Part shown: piece after piece, positions 1 through 12,954 of the stretch | How the letters are laid out: each line of letters starts with the position of its first letter | Numbering within the stretch: the first letter of the stretch is position 1 | Assembly: GCA_026874595.1 (NCBI GenBank) | Contig: CM049313.1 | Span: 52,313,659 to 52,377,658 of the forward strand | Direction of reading: 5' to 3' | From: Sipunculus nudus | Taxonomy: Eukaryota; Annelida; Sipuncula; Golfingiida; Sipunculidae | DNA: 64,000 nucleotides | Position numbers and translations under genes: made by a program | Notes under the pieces: generated by a model | Database searches by the model: none | Seen by the model: the letters and a program-made list of their open reading frames with translations, nothing else | Told to the model about the DNA's origin: nothing

Positions 1-3000
1 TTGAAGGATATCATCTTTAACTTGAATGAAGTCAGAAGGCTCAAAGTGGCTTTTTAGGGTAAATACTTTAAAAGCAGTTTGCTGTTGCATTATTATTCTG
101 GTGTAGTCTTCAGTGAAACAAACACCATTTTTATATGGATGGTTCAATAATTTAAAAAAAAAAAAATTGCACATAATGAGGGAAATACATAAATTTATCA
201 TCGGCAGTCATTTCATGGTAACCAAAGCAACCAGCATTATTAATAATTTATAGATTATTATTTAATATAAATGTTTATAAAAAATAAAGTATATATTCTT
301 TGATACCTGTACAAAATAAAACATCCCTCTCTTATGTCTCTTATCTTAGATACATGTTTATATGTTCTTTCAAGAGAACCATCTAAAACTTGCTAGAATA
401 TACAATGCTAATCAGCAGGTTTTTGGACAAAAAATAATTATTTTTTTTTTCTTCTAATGAAATAATGTTTCGCATTAGTCTTTAGTAAAACAACCCCATC
501 TTGTTACATATAAGAAATAGATTTTTTAATTACACATATTATGGGAAAAAACATGCTTTTATCATTTTGTCAGACATCTTGGTTTTTCCAGATCACCGGA
601 GCTATCCAGTTTTTAATAAAATTGTAATCCAAAAAGAGCTTATATATTTGGATACCTGTGCACATAAAAAATCATCCCTGTATTATGTATGAAACTTTAA
701 CACATGTATATATTTATTTGAATAAACCATCTTAAACTTTTCGGGAGCCAAAGGGTTAACAGCAAATGGGGATGAATGTCGGAACGGGGCGTGCTTACGT
801 ATTTCAAGCGGCAGATACATCAAGAATATGTCATTTTAGTGTATTTCTTATAATTTTTGTTTAGACTAGTTAAATATTGCGTATAGTGTAAACGTTGTAT
901 TCACTTTAATCTGCTTTCACTTTCCGGAGTACACATATATAGGATTTTTAAAAATACAATGTCCTCGGTCATTCCCTGTCAGTTGTTCTTTGAAGAATGT
1001 TCACTAAACTTGACTGAGTAATGATATCCTCATGGTACGTACAACGAAAGCTCAGTGAGGTGATTTTTTTATCATATAAGAGAGAAATGACCAATAAGCC
1101 ATCTCGCTCTGTGTTCCAAATAAGATTGACATTTGACCCTAATCGGAAAATAAAATGTCTTTCTAATAGCTATAACATGAATATTTCGCAAAATAATTTC
1201 AGTAAACAAAATATTCTACATGATGACCGACTGCTTTTTTGGCTTTCACGTTTATATACTTTTTGAGGCCCATTACCTCAGTAACCTCAGTGTAGCAAGC
1301 AAGATTTAAATTCCTGTAAGGTCCAATGACCGTTCAGTACATTATTTCTGCTCTCGCTCTACATCATCCTGCCACTTGCGCCAAAGCTGGTTTTTCATTA
1401 ACTCCGCCTCGGCGTCCTGTTACGTTAGCCATAAAAAAGGGCAATTAAATTCCCAATGTTGAGAGTATGAGGATGTCAGTAGATGTGACTGGTACGCAGT
1501 AGCAGGGTCATAACTGCCAAGATATGTTGCACTTTTTCAGCAACAAGTCTTGCTTTTAAAACTTTTCAAACCTGATTGCTACTGACTTTTACAGGACACT
1601 CCAGGCACAATCTAATGAAATTTCAACAAACAATTTGTGCCCTGCTAGTAACACCGTACCCATTCAGAAATCAAAACGGGACAGTCACTCACATACCTGT
1701 CTCTGTAGAAACTTGGGTCAGACGTCAAGAGCAAGTCTTCTAATAGCAGACATAACACAGGAAACGCATTTGTCCAAGCGATAATGCATGTTCCCCTCCC
1801 GCCAGTTTAAAATTTGTCCCTGCAGACATGAGGAAGGCCACCATATTCAATATGAATAATCGTGCACTTTAAAGTCACATACGAAAATCTGTTTTGCTTT
1901 GTATATATGTCTGTGCACGTGTCCCATAGTTTGCCGATAATTGAACGGAATATATAACGTGGCCGAAGTACGTGATTCCAAGATATCTTTCCAGTAGCAC
2001 CTCGCTTATAATGATGTTGTTTTAGCATCCAGATGTGAATATTAGTGTATAAACCTTTTCGTGTTGAAAGACGTCATTTAAAGTCTAAAATAACCGCCAC
2101 AATTGCGAATATGTGCACATATTCCTTTGAGTGATAAGTCATGTAGTAAAGTGACACCTCTCTTTGAGCAACCACCCCTCCGTTCGTTTGTGATTTAACA
2201 GACTACCGGCATGTAATGGAACAAGAATATATTTTTATTAGATATGAGATTATCAACTCACGACTCTGTCTTTTATTTTGCAAACGTACATCCGCAGTTA
2301 CATGTAACAGTAATATAAAACATAGCTGTTGAATAAGGGTTGACAAAATCGAGACATCTGGGTTCCTGGTTTTATATGCTAGAAATACACAGGAGGTCAG
2401 TGGAGGGGACATCTGAGGTTCTTTAGAGGCTTCATCAGTCCGACTGGATTCGAAGGCGTTAAATACAGGCTAAGTATTTAAGTGTTGATAGCATACTACA
2501 CTGAATCGTCTAAAATGTAAAATGTTTTCTAAAGATTCTTTTGAAAACAGTAAGTTTCCATCATAGCCACTTATACTTACTAATACTATCGGTTATTTTA
2601 TATAAGCAATATTTAAGATCCCAATATCCCTTTTTTCTATGTTTCTGTATTGCATTTCACCATCGGTCAAAAGTCTAACATAGGCCATGGCTTTCATTAG
2701 GAAAAAAAACAATTAAATTAAAGAGCCCCTAAAGGGGGTGTTCTGTATTATTATAAATATTATTTTTTTTGGTTATTTGAAATTGAGTAATTATAATAAT
2801 TGAAGCATACCTAATTATTGTATGATGGTCTGATATACATGTAGTCACAAACAGTCAGTGACGTCTGAAACTTTAATCCTCATTCACCAAATGCCAGATA
2901 TAGCACAAACCGGCCGGGCGCTTAAAACCCCAAGAACGAGTTTCCAACACATATTAAGAGCATTAAAGACACCACACGGTTCATGAAAACACAGGATCCT

Positions 3001-4380
3001 TTAAAGAATACTTATCCAGAGTCTAGATTTTTTACTATAAAGGCTTCAGCGTTTTATTATTGAGTCTGAGATGAAACACTGTGAAATGACATGGAACTAA
3101 AACCCGGCAATTTGGACAGCAGAGTATTGGAGTGACGACGAAGCATAAAATTGAGCGCTTGATCCGTACATCCGGTACCAGAGATTTAACATCACATACA
3201 ACTTGATACTGTCACCTCCTTCGTTTTCCCATAAAGTCTTTACTTTAGTATACCATCAATAATAAAACGATTCTGCAGGCTGCAAGTGTAATTTAATCAT
3301 ATTTCCATATTGCAGTCGTATTCCATGTGTCTCTTTTTTCAATGAAACACAAAGTGGCACTTTCCTACGTGTTGGGTGCAGCAATATCACCGAAAGTTAA
3401 CATGTTCGCAGCCTTTTACGGTGAATTTAGAACAACTTAAATTCTATGCGATCAGGATGAAAAATATATTGCCATGACCTTTTTCATTAGTAAGAACACA
3501 AAGCTGTACTTACCAACCTGTCAGCTGCAGCGATTATTTATGTTAAAACAGCGCTAGCATTGGATTATTAGAACATGCTTCAATATTTAAATGTCACAAA
3601 AGTTCCACGATAAATTCTTTATTATATGTCATACCTGAACATTTACTGTAATAAAATATAATGTTTTAGTTTATTTTGGTCCTATGGTACCAATGGTGTA
3701 TGATAACCATTCTCCACATAGAACTTTTATTGTAAATAAATATGTGTTATATCAGAGATTCTATGAATTATATCTTAGCAAATATTGCAATTCTACTGTT
3801 TGGTTTATACTAGAAAATTATACGTTTACACTGTAAAGGTCAAAACAAATATAATAGAGATACCATTAAAGCAGTTGGAAAATGAAAAATGTTACTAGTA
3901 CAGATGATTATACGTAATACTGAAGGCTAAATCCCATGAAAAAATATTTTCCTAAATGCAGATTTTTAATAGGATCCTGGTTACAGTGATCCTTTCAGTT
4001 GTATACACATATAAATACTCTTATACTATAAAATACACAATATAAATTGCAAATGTGCTACACTCATACCGAGTGGACTCGACTCGTCAATCTTACCATT
4101 GTTAGTGCCAACGCCATGTCCCTCAACACTGCAAGGCAGTGAGAGAATAGCTACCTGAACAGGTATGCTTACATAACTCACGTTTTTAACAAGATGTTTA
4201 ACTCGGATTATAAGTTGGATATAGACACTACAAACTCTTCAAGATTGTTATCATGTTGAATGTTGGTTATCTCTCGTCGGATAAGTATTATAATGTGGAC
4301 CAGATGTTAATGATTTGGGGATTATCTCTTGTAGGAAAAGCATTATAAAATTTACCAGATTTTTTTAATATTTAATTCTA
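1..4380. other. AT-rich non-coding DNA, nothing recognised
   Basis: I see no coding sequence, RNA gene or clear mobile element here. The short open frames have biased, low-complexity translations and no flanking splice signals. Two similar ~60-bp stretches around 4270-4365 (each with a TAATGATTTGG or ATTATAATGTGG type core) form an imperfect direct repeat just beyond the 3' end of the Penelope-like fragment and may belong to its tail. Confidence 0.5.
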
Positions 4381-4389
4381 GAGATTGTA

Positions 4390-5610
4390 AATTACCTAAT
4401 AAATGTCGTTCAAGCGCAGGTTACATGGCTTGTTCGATGTTGTGTATGGTGTGACTTTACTTATAATAATCCTTTGCAAATAGTATTGTACCTTTGACGT
4501 ATCACAGTGGCATGATATTATCGTTTAGGCAATTTCCTTGGAGTAGCCCATGTTTTTTTTTTTTATTTTTACAGAGTCAGTTGTTTTGTTCAATTTGTTG
4601 TGATCTATGTTTATTCAATACAGACTTGTTGTATGCTGATATGGTCTAGCCTATGTTTGGCATGCTGCTGTAACCTAGTTTCCCAGTATTCATACCGAGT
4701 ATTTTATTAAGTTTCTGTCCGGAGAGGAAAGAATTTGTTTAGCCGGCTGAAACATTTTCAGCGATTTTGTTGGCTACGTTGTCACTGAATGGTGAGTTAT
4801 GTTCTTTCCGTTGCTTCCATTACTTTTGTTGTTGTAGTTGGGTTGTGGCTTCCATTCCAGCGTGTCTTTGTACCCGCTCTGTTTCAGAGTTTCCTGGTAG
4901 ACTGTCGCTGCTTCCCTCAAAATGCATTTATTTGATGAGTCCTGCTTTATGCTGTTGTTATGTTTTATTATGGATGGCGATGTGCGCTATACTTTCACAG
5001 GTACAGAATGTCTTTTGGTTACAAACATGTTATGTGTGCCTGTTTTTAAGTACAGTGATATCATAAAGTATTCAACTGTTTGCATCTAATATAATCTTAA
5101 CATTGTTCTTGGAAAGTATGTTGTATATTTTCATTTATGATTGCCGTTTTTCTTTTTCGGGAAAATGCTGGCCTATCATCTCAATACGTTTTCGTCAATG
5201 CGGCGCCCGTGTTCTTTCATTTGTGGAATTGCGTAGCTTGTCTAATTTTTTTGTCATTGATCCTTTCTAGTATCTGTTGGCTAATATTTCCAGTTATTGA
5301 TTTACACGGGTTTATTAGTCTGGAGTTTTGTTTATTGCTTAAGATAAGCTTATGATCTTTCATTGTGATGAAGGCCTTACTTTGTACTTTCTTATCTTGT
5401 CACTGAGGTATAGGTTTATTGCAATCTGTCGGTCTTCTATAGTTATGTGGTTTACCAGTGCCGGTAGACACTTCTTTAAATCAAATGTCAATACTGAAAG
5501 TATTGTCTCTTGCTATCATTAAGTTTTCATCTCTTTTAATGCTTTCAGTGTCGTGTCCTTGTGTATTTTTTTTTTCTCGAAGGGTTTGTTGTGTTCTTTA
5601 ATCAGAAAAT
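4390..5610 (-). pseudogene. Penelope-like element, reverse transcriptase fragment (decayed)
   Basis: Reading the minus strand gives broken but recognisable reverse transcriptase sequence of the Penelope-like class, retroelements whose RT is related to telomerase and often followed by a GIY-YIG endonuclease. Landmarks from high to low coordinate: an ITMKDHK stretch (about 5340-5375), RLINPCKS (about 5295-5322) followed by an ISQQILERIN helix, then a SPSIIKH block (about 4957-4981), an EAATVYQETLKQSGY block (about 4870-4915), and a downstream SSMPNI segment near 4650 that in relatives precedes the endonuclease. The catalytic palm with its YxDD box is missing between about 5070 and 5230, and stops and frameshifts occur throughout. 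The class call comes from recalled family similarity. The broken state is seen directly. Plus-strand frames here are antisense shadows. Confidence 0.7.
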
Positions 5611-6558
5611 TTAAACGATGTTCAGTAATCCGTCTTCGAATTATTTTAGTTTTGGTACGTGCCGTTTTGGTTTTGAGTCTTTTTTTAATTCTGAGTTGTT
5701 GTCACAGCTGCTAGCTAGCATTCGGTGAAATATTTAATTGTATTAATTTCTAGTCAACTTTACTAGACTGTGACCTGTCTAGAGTAAGACCTCATAATCC
5801 TTAATCAGACTGACATTTTATAAAAAGAACCATCGGAAACGTTGGAAAAAAATCCAATGTGTCAAAGAGTAAGCGTTTGCAAATTTTAGACATATTTTTG
5901 AAAAAATATATTTTTTCTGATATGGATATTGAGAAATTGTGCAGAGATCAATTACTAGTTTATGCATTTTCTTATACATTTCTAAATCGTCTTAGTAATA
6001 GGTTTATGGTGTATTATCGGTCTCATATGGGACTCATGATAACGTGATTGGTTTGGTTTTAAACCTCATAAAATATTTATTTGATACAAATCAGGGCCGC
6101 AATTAACAAAATTTCAACTAACCATAATAAAAGTCCAAACACTATGTATAGACCTCGGTATCATGGCCAAAGCTTAATGTAATACCATGATAAAAGAATG
6201 GATAGCATTTTAATTTTACATTTTGTAATATGTAAAGTTAATTAAAACTAAAGTTTTCCAATAACTCCGATAAATAACCATGAGGAAAGTTCAAACATTA
6301 TACATAAATTTAGGCTTTCGAGGTCAAAGATAAATATTTAAGCATATCAAATAATGATTTTAAGTATATTTAAATATTCTAATTTGCTAGAGTTTGTTGT
6401 TTCCAAAAATGTAGGTCTGGATTTAGTTTCCGCTGTGTTGCTCTTTGTGCTCTTAGCAGGTTCACAGTCTACTGTTTACAATGCATTACCGATTGGAATG
6501 AGCCCATAGTATGATGTTTTTTCGAAACAACGTTGATATATATTTATTGAAGTTTTGT
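5611..6558. other. AT-rich non-coding DNA
   Basis: No gene or repeat structure recognised. The stretch may include the decayed upstream part of the Penelope-like element, but I cannot follow it past about 5610. Confidence 0.4.
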
Positions 6559-6600
<42 letters not shown>

Positions 6601-6614
6601 CATATATATATATA
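6559..6614. repeat. (TA)n microsatellite
   Basis: An almost pure TA dinucleotide array, interrupted by a few TACATA variants. It abuts the left terminus of the inverted-repeat element that starts at 6621, and a matching TA array lies at the other end, so the element appears to have inserted into the array. Confidence 0.95.
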
Positions 6615-6620
6615 ATGTTA

Positions 6621-7868
6621 CAGTAAACGTGTGAAATCAGTAAATACAAGTATTCCTAAACCTTTCAGTAAATACACGAATTTCCTAACTCACTTAGGAA
6701 CTTCACGTATTTACTGAAAATTCTAGAAAATACGTGTATTTCCTCAAATTCTTGACCAGGAATTCCATGTATTAACTGGTATAAAAAGAACAGACAAAGC
6801 AACAACAGTATGTATTCACTGCATTTTTATTCGCTTTAAATCATTAGAATTCCGGCCACCAGGACCCCACAATATGTTTTTTCATCAGTGTTAATATATG
6901 CTGAACATATATGTTGGACTATCGTGGCCTTATTTTCATGATCAGTAAAACTATGCTGAGCACAAGAAGTCATTACTTTATTGTATATGTATCATCATCA
7001 ATATACCTCTATAAATTGAATATCTTTCATTATGCATTTTCAGTTATCATCATGGTAAATATAACGATGCTGAGCACTATTTGTCAATACTGTATATGTA
7101 TCATCAATATACCTCTACAAAGAATTGAAGATCTGTTATTATGCATTTGCATTTATCATCATGATCAATTAACTATACTGAGCACTAGTTGTCCTTACCT
7201 TACTGTCTATGTATCATCAATATATCTTTATAGATTAAATATGTTATTATGCATTTGAATTATTATCAGAACAGTGAGGGAGACGTATAGTATCATTAAT
7301 GTCCTTGACTCTGAGAATAATTTCTCATCAATTACTACAATTAAGGCTGGTATGCATCTGGAATTACACAACTATTTGGCTTTAAAGCACATGCAGCGAT
7401 TTTTCTGACACTCGCTTTATTATGTCAAAGGTTTCCTTTATGGTAGCAAAGTATATGGGGGTAAGAGTGTTCTAAAAAACTGGTGACCACCGCAAAATTA
7501 CCTTTATATTTATAGTGAAATCACCTAAATGGATACCACCCAGATGGATGGGATCATCGGTTTGGATCAGTGGTCTGTATCCAAACTTCCCCGAAACCCT
7601 TCCAGCAAATCCTGGTAATTAAGCATCAGTACAGTCACCAAATAAGAAACCCCTCCGTTGCCCACAACATAATGAAGTAAGCATTACAGTAACCTAATTA
7701 TAGACTCCTCATACCTCTCTGAAACCCCTAAATCTTGGTAGAAATGACCCTCACGTATTTCCTAGAATTTTCGGTAAATACGTGAGGTTCCTGAGTGAAT
7801 TAGGAAATCCGTGTATTTACTGAAAGGTTTAGGAAATACGTGTATTTACTGATTTCACATATTTACTG
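6621..7868. mobile_element. Non-autonomous DNA transposon with ~120-bp terminal inverted repeats
   Basis: The left end (6621-6736) is the inverted complement of the right end (7752-7868) with few mismatches. The ends read CAGTAAA.../...TTTACTG and are flanked by TA on both sides (6619-6620, 7869-7870), the arrangement of Tc1/mariner/pogo-type elements that duplicate TA. The inverted symmetry runs about 4 bp past the TA on each side, so the exact ends could be 6615 and 7874. Within each arm a CGTGTATTTACTGA-like word recurs, typical of sub-terminal transposase sites. The interior has no transposase. It holds three tandem ~110-bp repeats. Element size is about 1.25 kb, and mobility would depend on a transposase from elsewhere. 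Confidence 0.75.
6937..7270. repeat. Internal tandem repeat, about three ~110-bp units
   Basis: Three successive units share CTATGCTGAGCAC-like starts, a GTATATGTATCATCAATATACCTCTA core and a TTATTATGCATTTG-like end. They form the core of the inverted-repeat element at 6621-7868. The open frame that runs through them simply follows the repeat and is not a credible protein. Confidence 0.7.
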
Positions 7869-7869
7869 T

Positions 7870-7872
<3 letters not shown>

Positions 7873-7916
<44 letters not shown>

Positions 7917-7992
7917 CTCTTAAGAAAAACAACACTGTTAATTCACAACAGTCTGTTTCAAGGGATGCGACCCGACCATCAGGTGAATGTGG

Positions 7993-8040
<48 letters not shown>
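7873..8040. repeat. Two (AT)n arrays split by a 77-bp spacer
   Basis: AT dinucleotide arrays at 7873-7915 and 7993-8040. The spacer 7916-7992 is ordinary sequence with a GGGATGCGACCCGACCATCAG-like stretch. The first array continues the one found left of the inverted-repeat element. Confidence 0.9.
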
Positions 8041-8042
<2 letters not shown>

Positions 8043-10660
8043 GAAGTTATACCGTTCAATCTACGAAAAGTCAAACTGTTTGTATATTTTTCCTTAAACA
8101 AGTGTACGCATCACATTTTTTAAATTGTTTTTTAATTATTATGGTTATATGTGAATGAATTTCAAGTATACTGAAGATTAGGTTTTGGGGTCAAATTTTC
8201 AGATTACCATAAAAAGGCACTTTGTCTTTATTTTACTGCAGTATCTTTTTTATGGCAATTCAGTGAAAAGCTGCAATAATTGGCATTTGTGAGAGACTCC
8301 GAAGTCCTTAATAGAAGGAAGATACAAATTGTTGATCTATGAGGGAGCTGATAAATTTACAGGTAAACTACCTGCATCTAAAGAACGTTTTGACACATGT
8401 TCACTTTGAACTACCTCTGAAATGGTAATTCAATAGTTTTATTATAAAGGTCCCTGTGACAGTTTGAATACATCAAACATTACTGCTTCAAATACGTTAT
8501 ATGACAAATAATTACATTTATATCCTACTAAACCCACGATAATATATTGAAAAAGAAAAATCATAAATACCCATGATATTCTAATATTCACCCCGATTAC
8601 AGTTGGTGTTTTTACCGGATCTCTCCGTTGTCTTGCGATTGATTTATAGGCAAGGGCAAATTATAGCCCTCGAATTACAGTAAGGCAAACCAATTGCATA
8701 TAGATATCTACATAAAAATTATCTCCCCAACACTCTACATGTACAAATCCGTGGCGGACCAATAATTCCACTCAACCTGTCAAGATAAATGGATATTGGA
8801 CTGCTGGGATTTGTCTGCCACATGCTGTCCTTTTCAAAGCAATTTGCAATTGTTTGATGGATTATTTCGACCACTTATTTTAATTATTGGCAGTATAACT
8901 AGCAGATCTAATACTAGCGTTAAAAACTTACACATTTAAACATGAAACTGGTAAAGGGCCAGGCACTGCACTCACTGGCATTACATAAAACTGCCATTAT
9001 TTAAGTTTAAACCTATCATTTTTTACCTGACGGTTCAATGAAATATCTAGTAATTTTCCGTCTCAAGAAAGTGATAATGTCTTCTCTTTTGTCGGAGATG
9101 TTAAAAATATATAAAGTTACGTGTAACTAAAAAATAACCTGCAGGTTTTTTTTTTCAAGGTTTGACCTAACAAGCTAACACAATAAGGAGAATTGAAAAA
9201 AGTAAAGCAAATACATCTAATTACTACTCTTATTTAACATTAACCCACCGCTGCGGCAGTTAAATCTTGTGGAAATATTATGAATTATGAATAAAATCTA
9301 GTTGCTGTTTATTAAATTCATTAGTGAACCCCTTGAAAATGGTAGTCATTTTGACGTTACAGTGGTTATTCTGCAGTGACCAACTAAATATTACAAACCT
9401 GTTTCTGATAGATTACTTTTTATTTCATATCTGTGGCGTAATTTCTTCAATAAAGCAAGAAGATAATACGATGTCCGGCCACAATTATCATTAAAACATA
9501 AATGTTTTAAAGGTTCAGCAAGTTAATAAACCATTTAAAGCAATGGCCGTGCTGAAAGCGTAAGCTTATTGGTTATTTGTCCATTCGAAACATTCAATTT
9601 AAAGTTATTTAATAGTGCAAATCTTCAAAAACACATTTCTTGACTTCCATTTTTTTTTCTTAAAGAGATAAGGATACTATATGAACACAGGACAGGGATG
9701 GTAGAACTCGGGATTTGCAAACAATAATGGCGGCTGAATAAAACTGATACTAATGTTTTTCTGCCTTCTTTAAAAAATATTTTAGAAATTAAACTCATGT
9801 AACATGGTGTTAATGCCTTATTTCACAAAATGCGCCTTCAGAGTTAACGACCTGTCATGACTGTTTCCCAAATAGGAATTTCTTACCAAGACATGAATAT
9901 CAATTGTTGCATTATCTGTACCTGTTTCGTTTGAACTTGATCTAGTATAGATGCTTCAAGCCTTCTCATTCGTACCCAGCGGGTATTGATATGGTTTGTA
10001 AATTGGTACATTGTTGCGTTCAACTCCCTTTCGTGTGTGTGTGTGTTTGTTTACAACATAACTCACGCAATCATGAACAGATTCTTATGAACTTTACAGG
10101 GCATTTCTGGAATGGAAAATGAGAATCGATCAGTTTTTGGTGTGGATCTGGCACATGATCCGGATTCATGAAAGTCATCGATGAATATGCAAAAATACAG
10201 TAACATATGCACGAATAAACCTGGGAATATGGGCGGAATAAATGAATACAAATACGGTTTTGGGAGAATCCGACAACTAAGAACTTCATAAGGCGGAGGC
10301 TCGCATTCCTCAGAAGCAGTTTTCTAGTTCTCTGTGTTAGCATTAAAGTGTCTCTTGTATGAATTGTATGTATTCTGATCTCAGTTATGTGCAGCTCCGT
10401 GAGTTTGCTATAACATATTTGAAAAACAACCTGGTTGATTTTTTTTTAATTACCAGAGATATCATGATCCAAAGTTTCATCATTCATAGAGGTTCCCTTA
10501 ATCGACCGTGTATCACTATTATAATCACTTAAGAATTATATCTATCTTGTGAACATCTGCTTTTCTATGTAACACTTATATATGCGATAAAACATGAGCC
10601 TTCATATATGGTTTATATAATTCTATGAATCATATTGTAATAATCTGTTCACTACCGTGA
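8041..10660. other. Non-coding DNA, nothing recognised
   Basis: No coding sequence or structural repeat supported, apart from a short (GT)n run at about 10034-10050. Open frames here are short and have no recognisable similarity. Confidence 0.45.
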
Positions 10661-10669
10661 CGTCACTTC

Positions 10670-10830
10670 GCTGGTCCCTATAAAAGTGTACAAATACACA
10701 GGTTGGGTATCTGACATGGCCAAGAGGTCTAAGGCAGCCGCACTGGAAATCGGATAATTGTTGGTTCGATTCCCAGTGGCAGTGAACCACTTTTCTGTGT
10801 ATACCCTTTCCATCTATAGATGAATGAACC
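10670..10830 (+). repeat. tRNA-derived SINE-like copy
   Basis: A tRNA-like body lies at about 10702-10785 with an A-box-like TGGCCAAGAGGT (10717-10728) and a perfect B box GGTTCGATTCC (10763-10773), the internal RNA polymerase III promoter elements. The distance between boxes fits a Leu/Ser-like tRNA head. It is not an intact tRNA gene, because the acceptor stem does not pair cleanly. The 20-bp stretch just upstream, with TATAAAAGTGTACAAATAC, is shared exactly with a second degraded copy at 54062-54180, so it is part of the repeated unit. Confidence 0.6.
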
Positions 10831-10844
10831 AGCATGGCTATTCG

Positions 10845-10889
10845 TATATATATATATATATATGTGTTATATATATACACACATATATA
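10845..10889. repeat. (TA)n microsatellite
   Basis: TA dinucleotide array with a central GTGT interruption and ACACAC stretch, immediately after the SINE-like copy. It may have grown from the 3' tail of that copy. Confidence 0.85.
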
Positions 10890-11365
10890 CAAAATCTAAG
10901 TTGACGCCATGAATATCCATAAGGGTCCAAGCTATAGAGAGTACAAACTGCATGCATGTAAAATGATGTTGCTGTTTTGATTCAGCGAGGACACAGAAAA
11001 GGAAGCTATCGGCGTTTTCCTCATAACCAAGTAGAAGTCAGAAATTGTTCTGTCATGTAATATAAACATATGGAGCGTCATTTAAATTCCAGTGTTTGCA
11101 GTACCACGGTCACATCCGAAATGCCTGTTGTTCAGGGGAAGAATAATAAAAATAACACAATCGTTACACTGTATTTATGGATCCCCATCAGTGTGAGGTA
11201 TTTTTATTACTGCTTTACCGAGCCCTTATTTATCTAGAAAGGGAGCATCTGATGTACAAGTTGAAAGCAATGCCATGAAGAATAATTTTCCGTTATCAAG
11301 TAGAGCCATAAATTTTTATGCTGTAGACTCTTTATAATAGAAACCTCTGGTCGTCTTTCTGGTGA
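10890..11365. other. Non-coding DNA
   Basis: Nothing recognised between the SINE-like copy and the minisatellite. Confidence 0.4.
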
Positions 11366-11522
11366 TTTATGGTCAAGTCTGCATAAAGTAAATTCGGTCG
11401 AGGAATATAAACTTCTGCATTAGATCACTTCGGTTGAGGTATAATGACTTCTGCATAAGGAAACGTCGGTTGGAATATATAGACTTTTGCAAAGGGAAAC
11501 TTCGGTTGAGTTATATAGAATT
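11366..11522. repeat. ~39-bp minisatellite, about 4 units
   Basis: Four degenerate units each contain ACTTCTGCA, then a purine-rich spacer, then TTCGGTTGAGG-TATA. The spacing is about 38-40 bp. No gene nearby. Confidence 0.7.
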
Positions 11523-12285
11523 CATTTTTTCACTTAACTTTTTCTTCTTTGATACTTCCGCCTAATGGCTATGCTTTATTCCATTTCGTTCACCTGAGCG
11601 CCGAAACCCATAGTGTATTTTTCCTTATCATTTTTACAAACTGCGTGAGAGACACTGCACATTCTTTATAGACACAGAGGATGTAACCCTTTTTTCCGTA
11701 TTTTTTTGCCCGATAAGCTACCTCTTCACAAACTAGATCCGATCCGGTTCCGACAGTTAGATCCTAGGACCCTTAGATATTACAAATAGTACAATTGCAG
11801 TTTAAATTATTCTCTCCATTCCCATGTCGAAGGCAAATTTCCGGTTGCCTGTATTGCCGTATTTAAATTTAATGATACGCAATTTTAGCTGTGATTACAA
11901 TGTGATTAAACTTGTGATGTAGTCTCTTCACATTTGTATCCGAGTATAACGTCAGCCTTCGATAATTTGACAATTTTTCCAGCTAATACCGCAAATTTGC
12001 TCTTTTACCTCCTACTAAATGTGTATCAGTTTTTCACGTGAATAGAAAAAGTGTTCAATGTAGTCTGTTTCGTCACAAAAACTACATTAAATAGAGTCCG
12101 TTATACCCATTAATGTAGCAACACATTGGTGGAAAATATATTTTGAAGTATTGTCCAGTCTGCTTTGACCTGTATTGTAAACAGCATTTCTCTGCTGTAT
12201 ACCAGTCCGCTGATGTCAATCGACTGCTTGGATATTTATTAAGACAGAAACTTTAAGAGTAGGGAATCACTGTATTATCCTGCTT
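11523..12285. other. Non-coding DNA
   Basis: AT-rich sequence with no recognisable gene or repeat. Confidence 0.4.
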
Positions 12286-12292
12286 TATTAAA

Positions 12293-12478
12293 TTACGAAG
12301 TACTTTTTACACTGATATCTGCAATTTGCACGCTTTGGAACTGAATATCACGTGGCTCGAAAACTGGGGTATCATTCTTGCGGATAACATTTTTAACTGC
12401 CGGCTGCACTACACTACACTTCAGCGTTCTTCCTGGACTATTGCCTAGTATTCTAACTTCTTCAAAACTCCTAATCAA
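12293..12478 (-). CDS. Doubtful short open frame, possible terminal exon
   Basis: A 61-residue minus-strand frame with an ordinary, non-repetitive amino-acid mix (it includes NDTPVFEPRDIQFQS) ends in TAA and is followed within about 10 bp by AATAAA. That would suit a last exon or a decayed transposon reading frame. No domain is recognised, no strong splice acceptor precedes it, and there is no neighbouring coding sequence, so chance is still the likelier explanation. Confidence 0.15.
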   Translation of the reverse strand: MIRSFEEVRILGNSPGRTLKCSVVQPAVKNVIRKNDTPVFEPRDIQFQSVQIADISVKSTS

Positions 12479-12954
12479 ACCATTTTGTACTATATCAGAG
12501 AAGTAGGTAAGACTTCCCTGTACCGCGTTATTAAAGAAAAGAAGATTGTTTCTTAATGTAACCCTTAAGATATAAGGTTGTTATTTTAAAAATAAAATGA
12601 TAAAATGACATTTGCAAATTCACGATAGTCTGGTGACTAGTGATAAGGGCATTACCACATGACTAATATAGTAAGGCCATGCCACATTCATCCTTTATAG
12701 CAGGTAAACGCCCGAAACTATGATGAATTTCGCTCGAAAAGATCTTCTAAAACACGAAGTCTCATAAATTGATTCATTCTGGTTTACTGAAAGCATTTTC
12801 TGTTCCAGCTGAGACGACACCCTGTAAAGGTATAATGTTTATATATAACGGGGATTTAGTTCCGATCCATACCAGATAGACAATATATATGTAATATAAG
12901 AGAACGTTGAATAGAAATCACTAATTCTCTTCAACAAGAGCACGATGATAAGTT

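Noticed and set aside
4767-5355. Plus-strand cysteine- and leucine-rich open frames
   Set aside because: They are antisense to the Penelope-like reverse transcriptase remnant, which is the better explanation.
10702-10785. A genuine tRNA gene
   Set aside because: A and B boxes are present, but the acceptor stem does not pair, and a second degraded copy with the same upstream block shows that it is a dispersed repeat.
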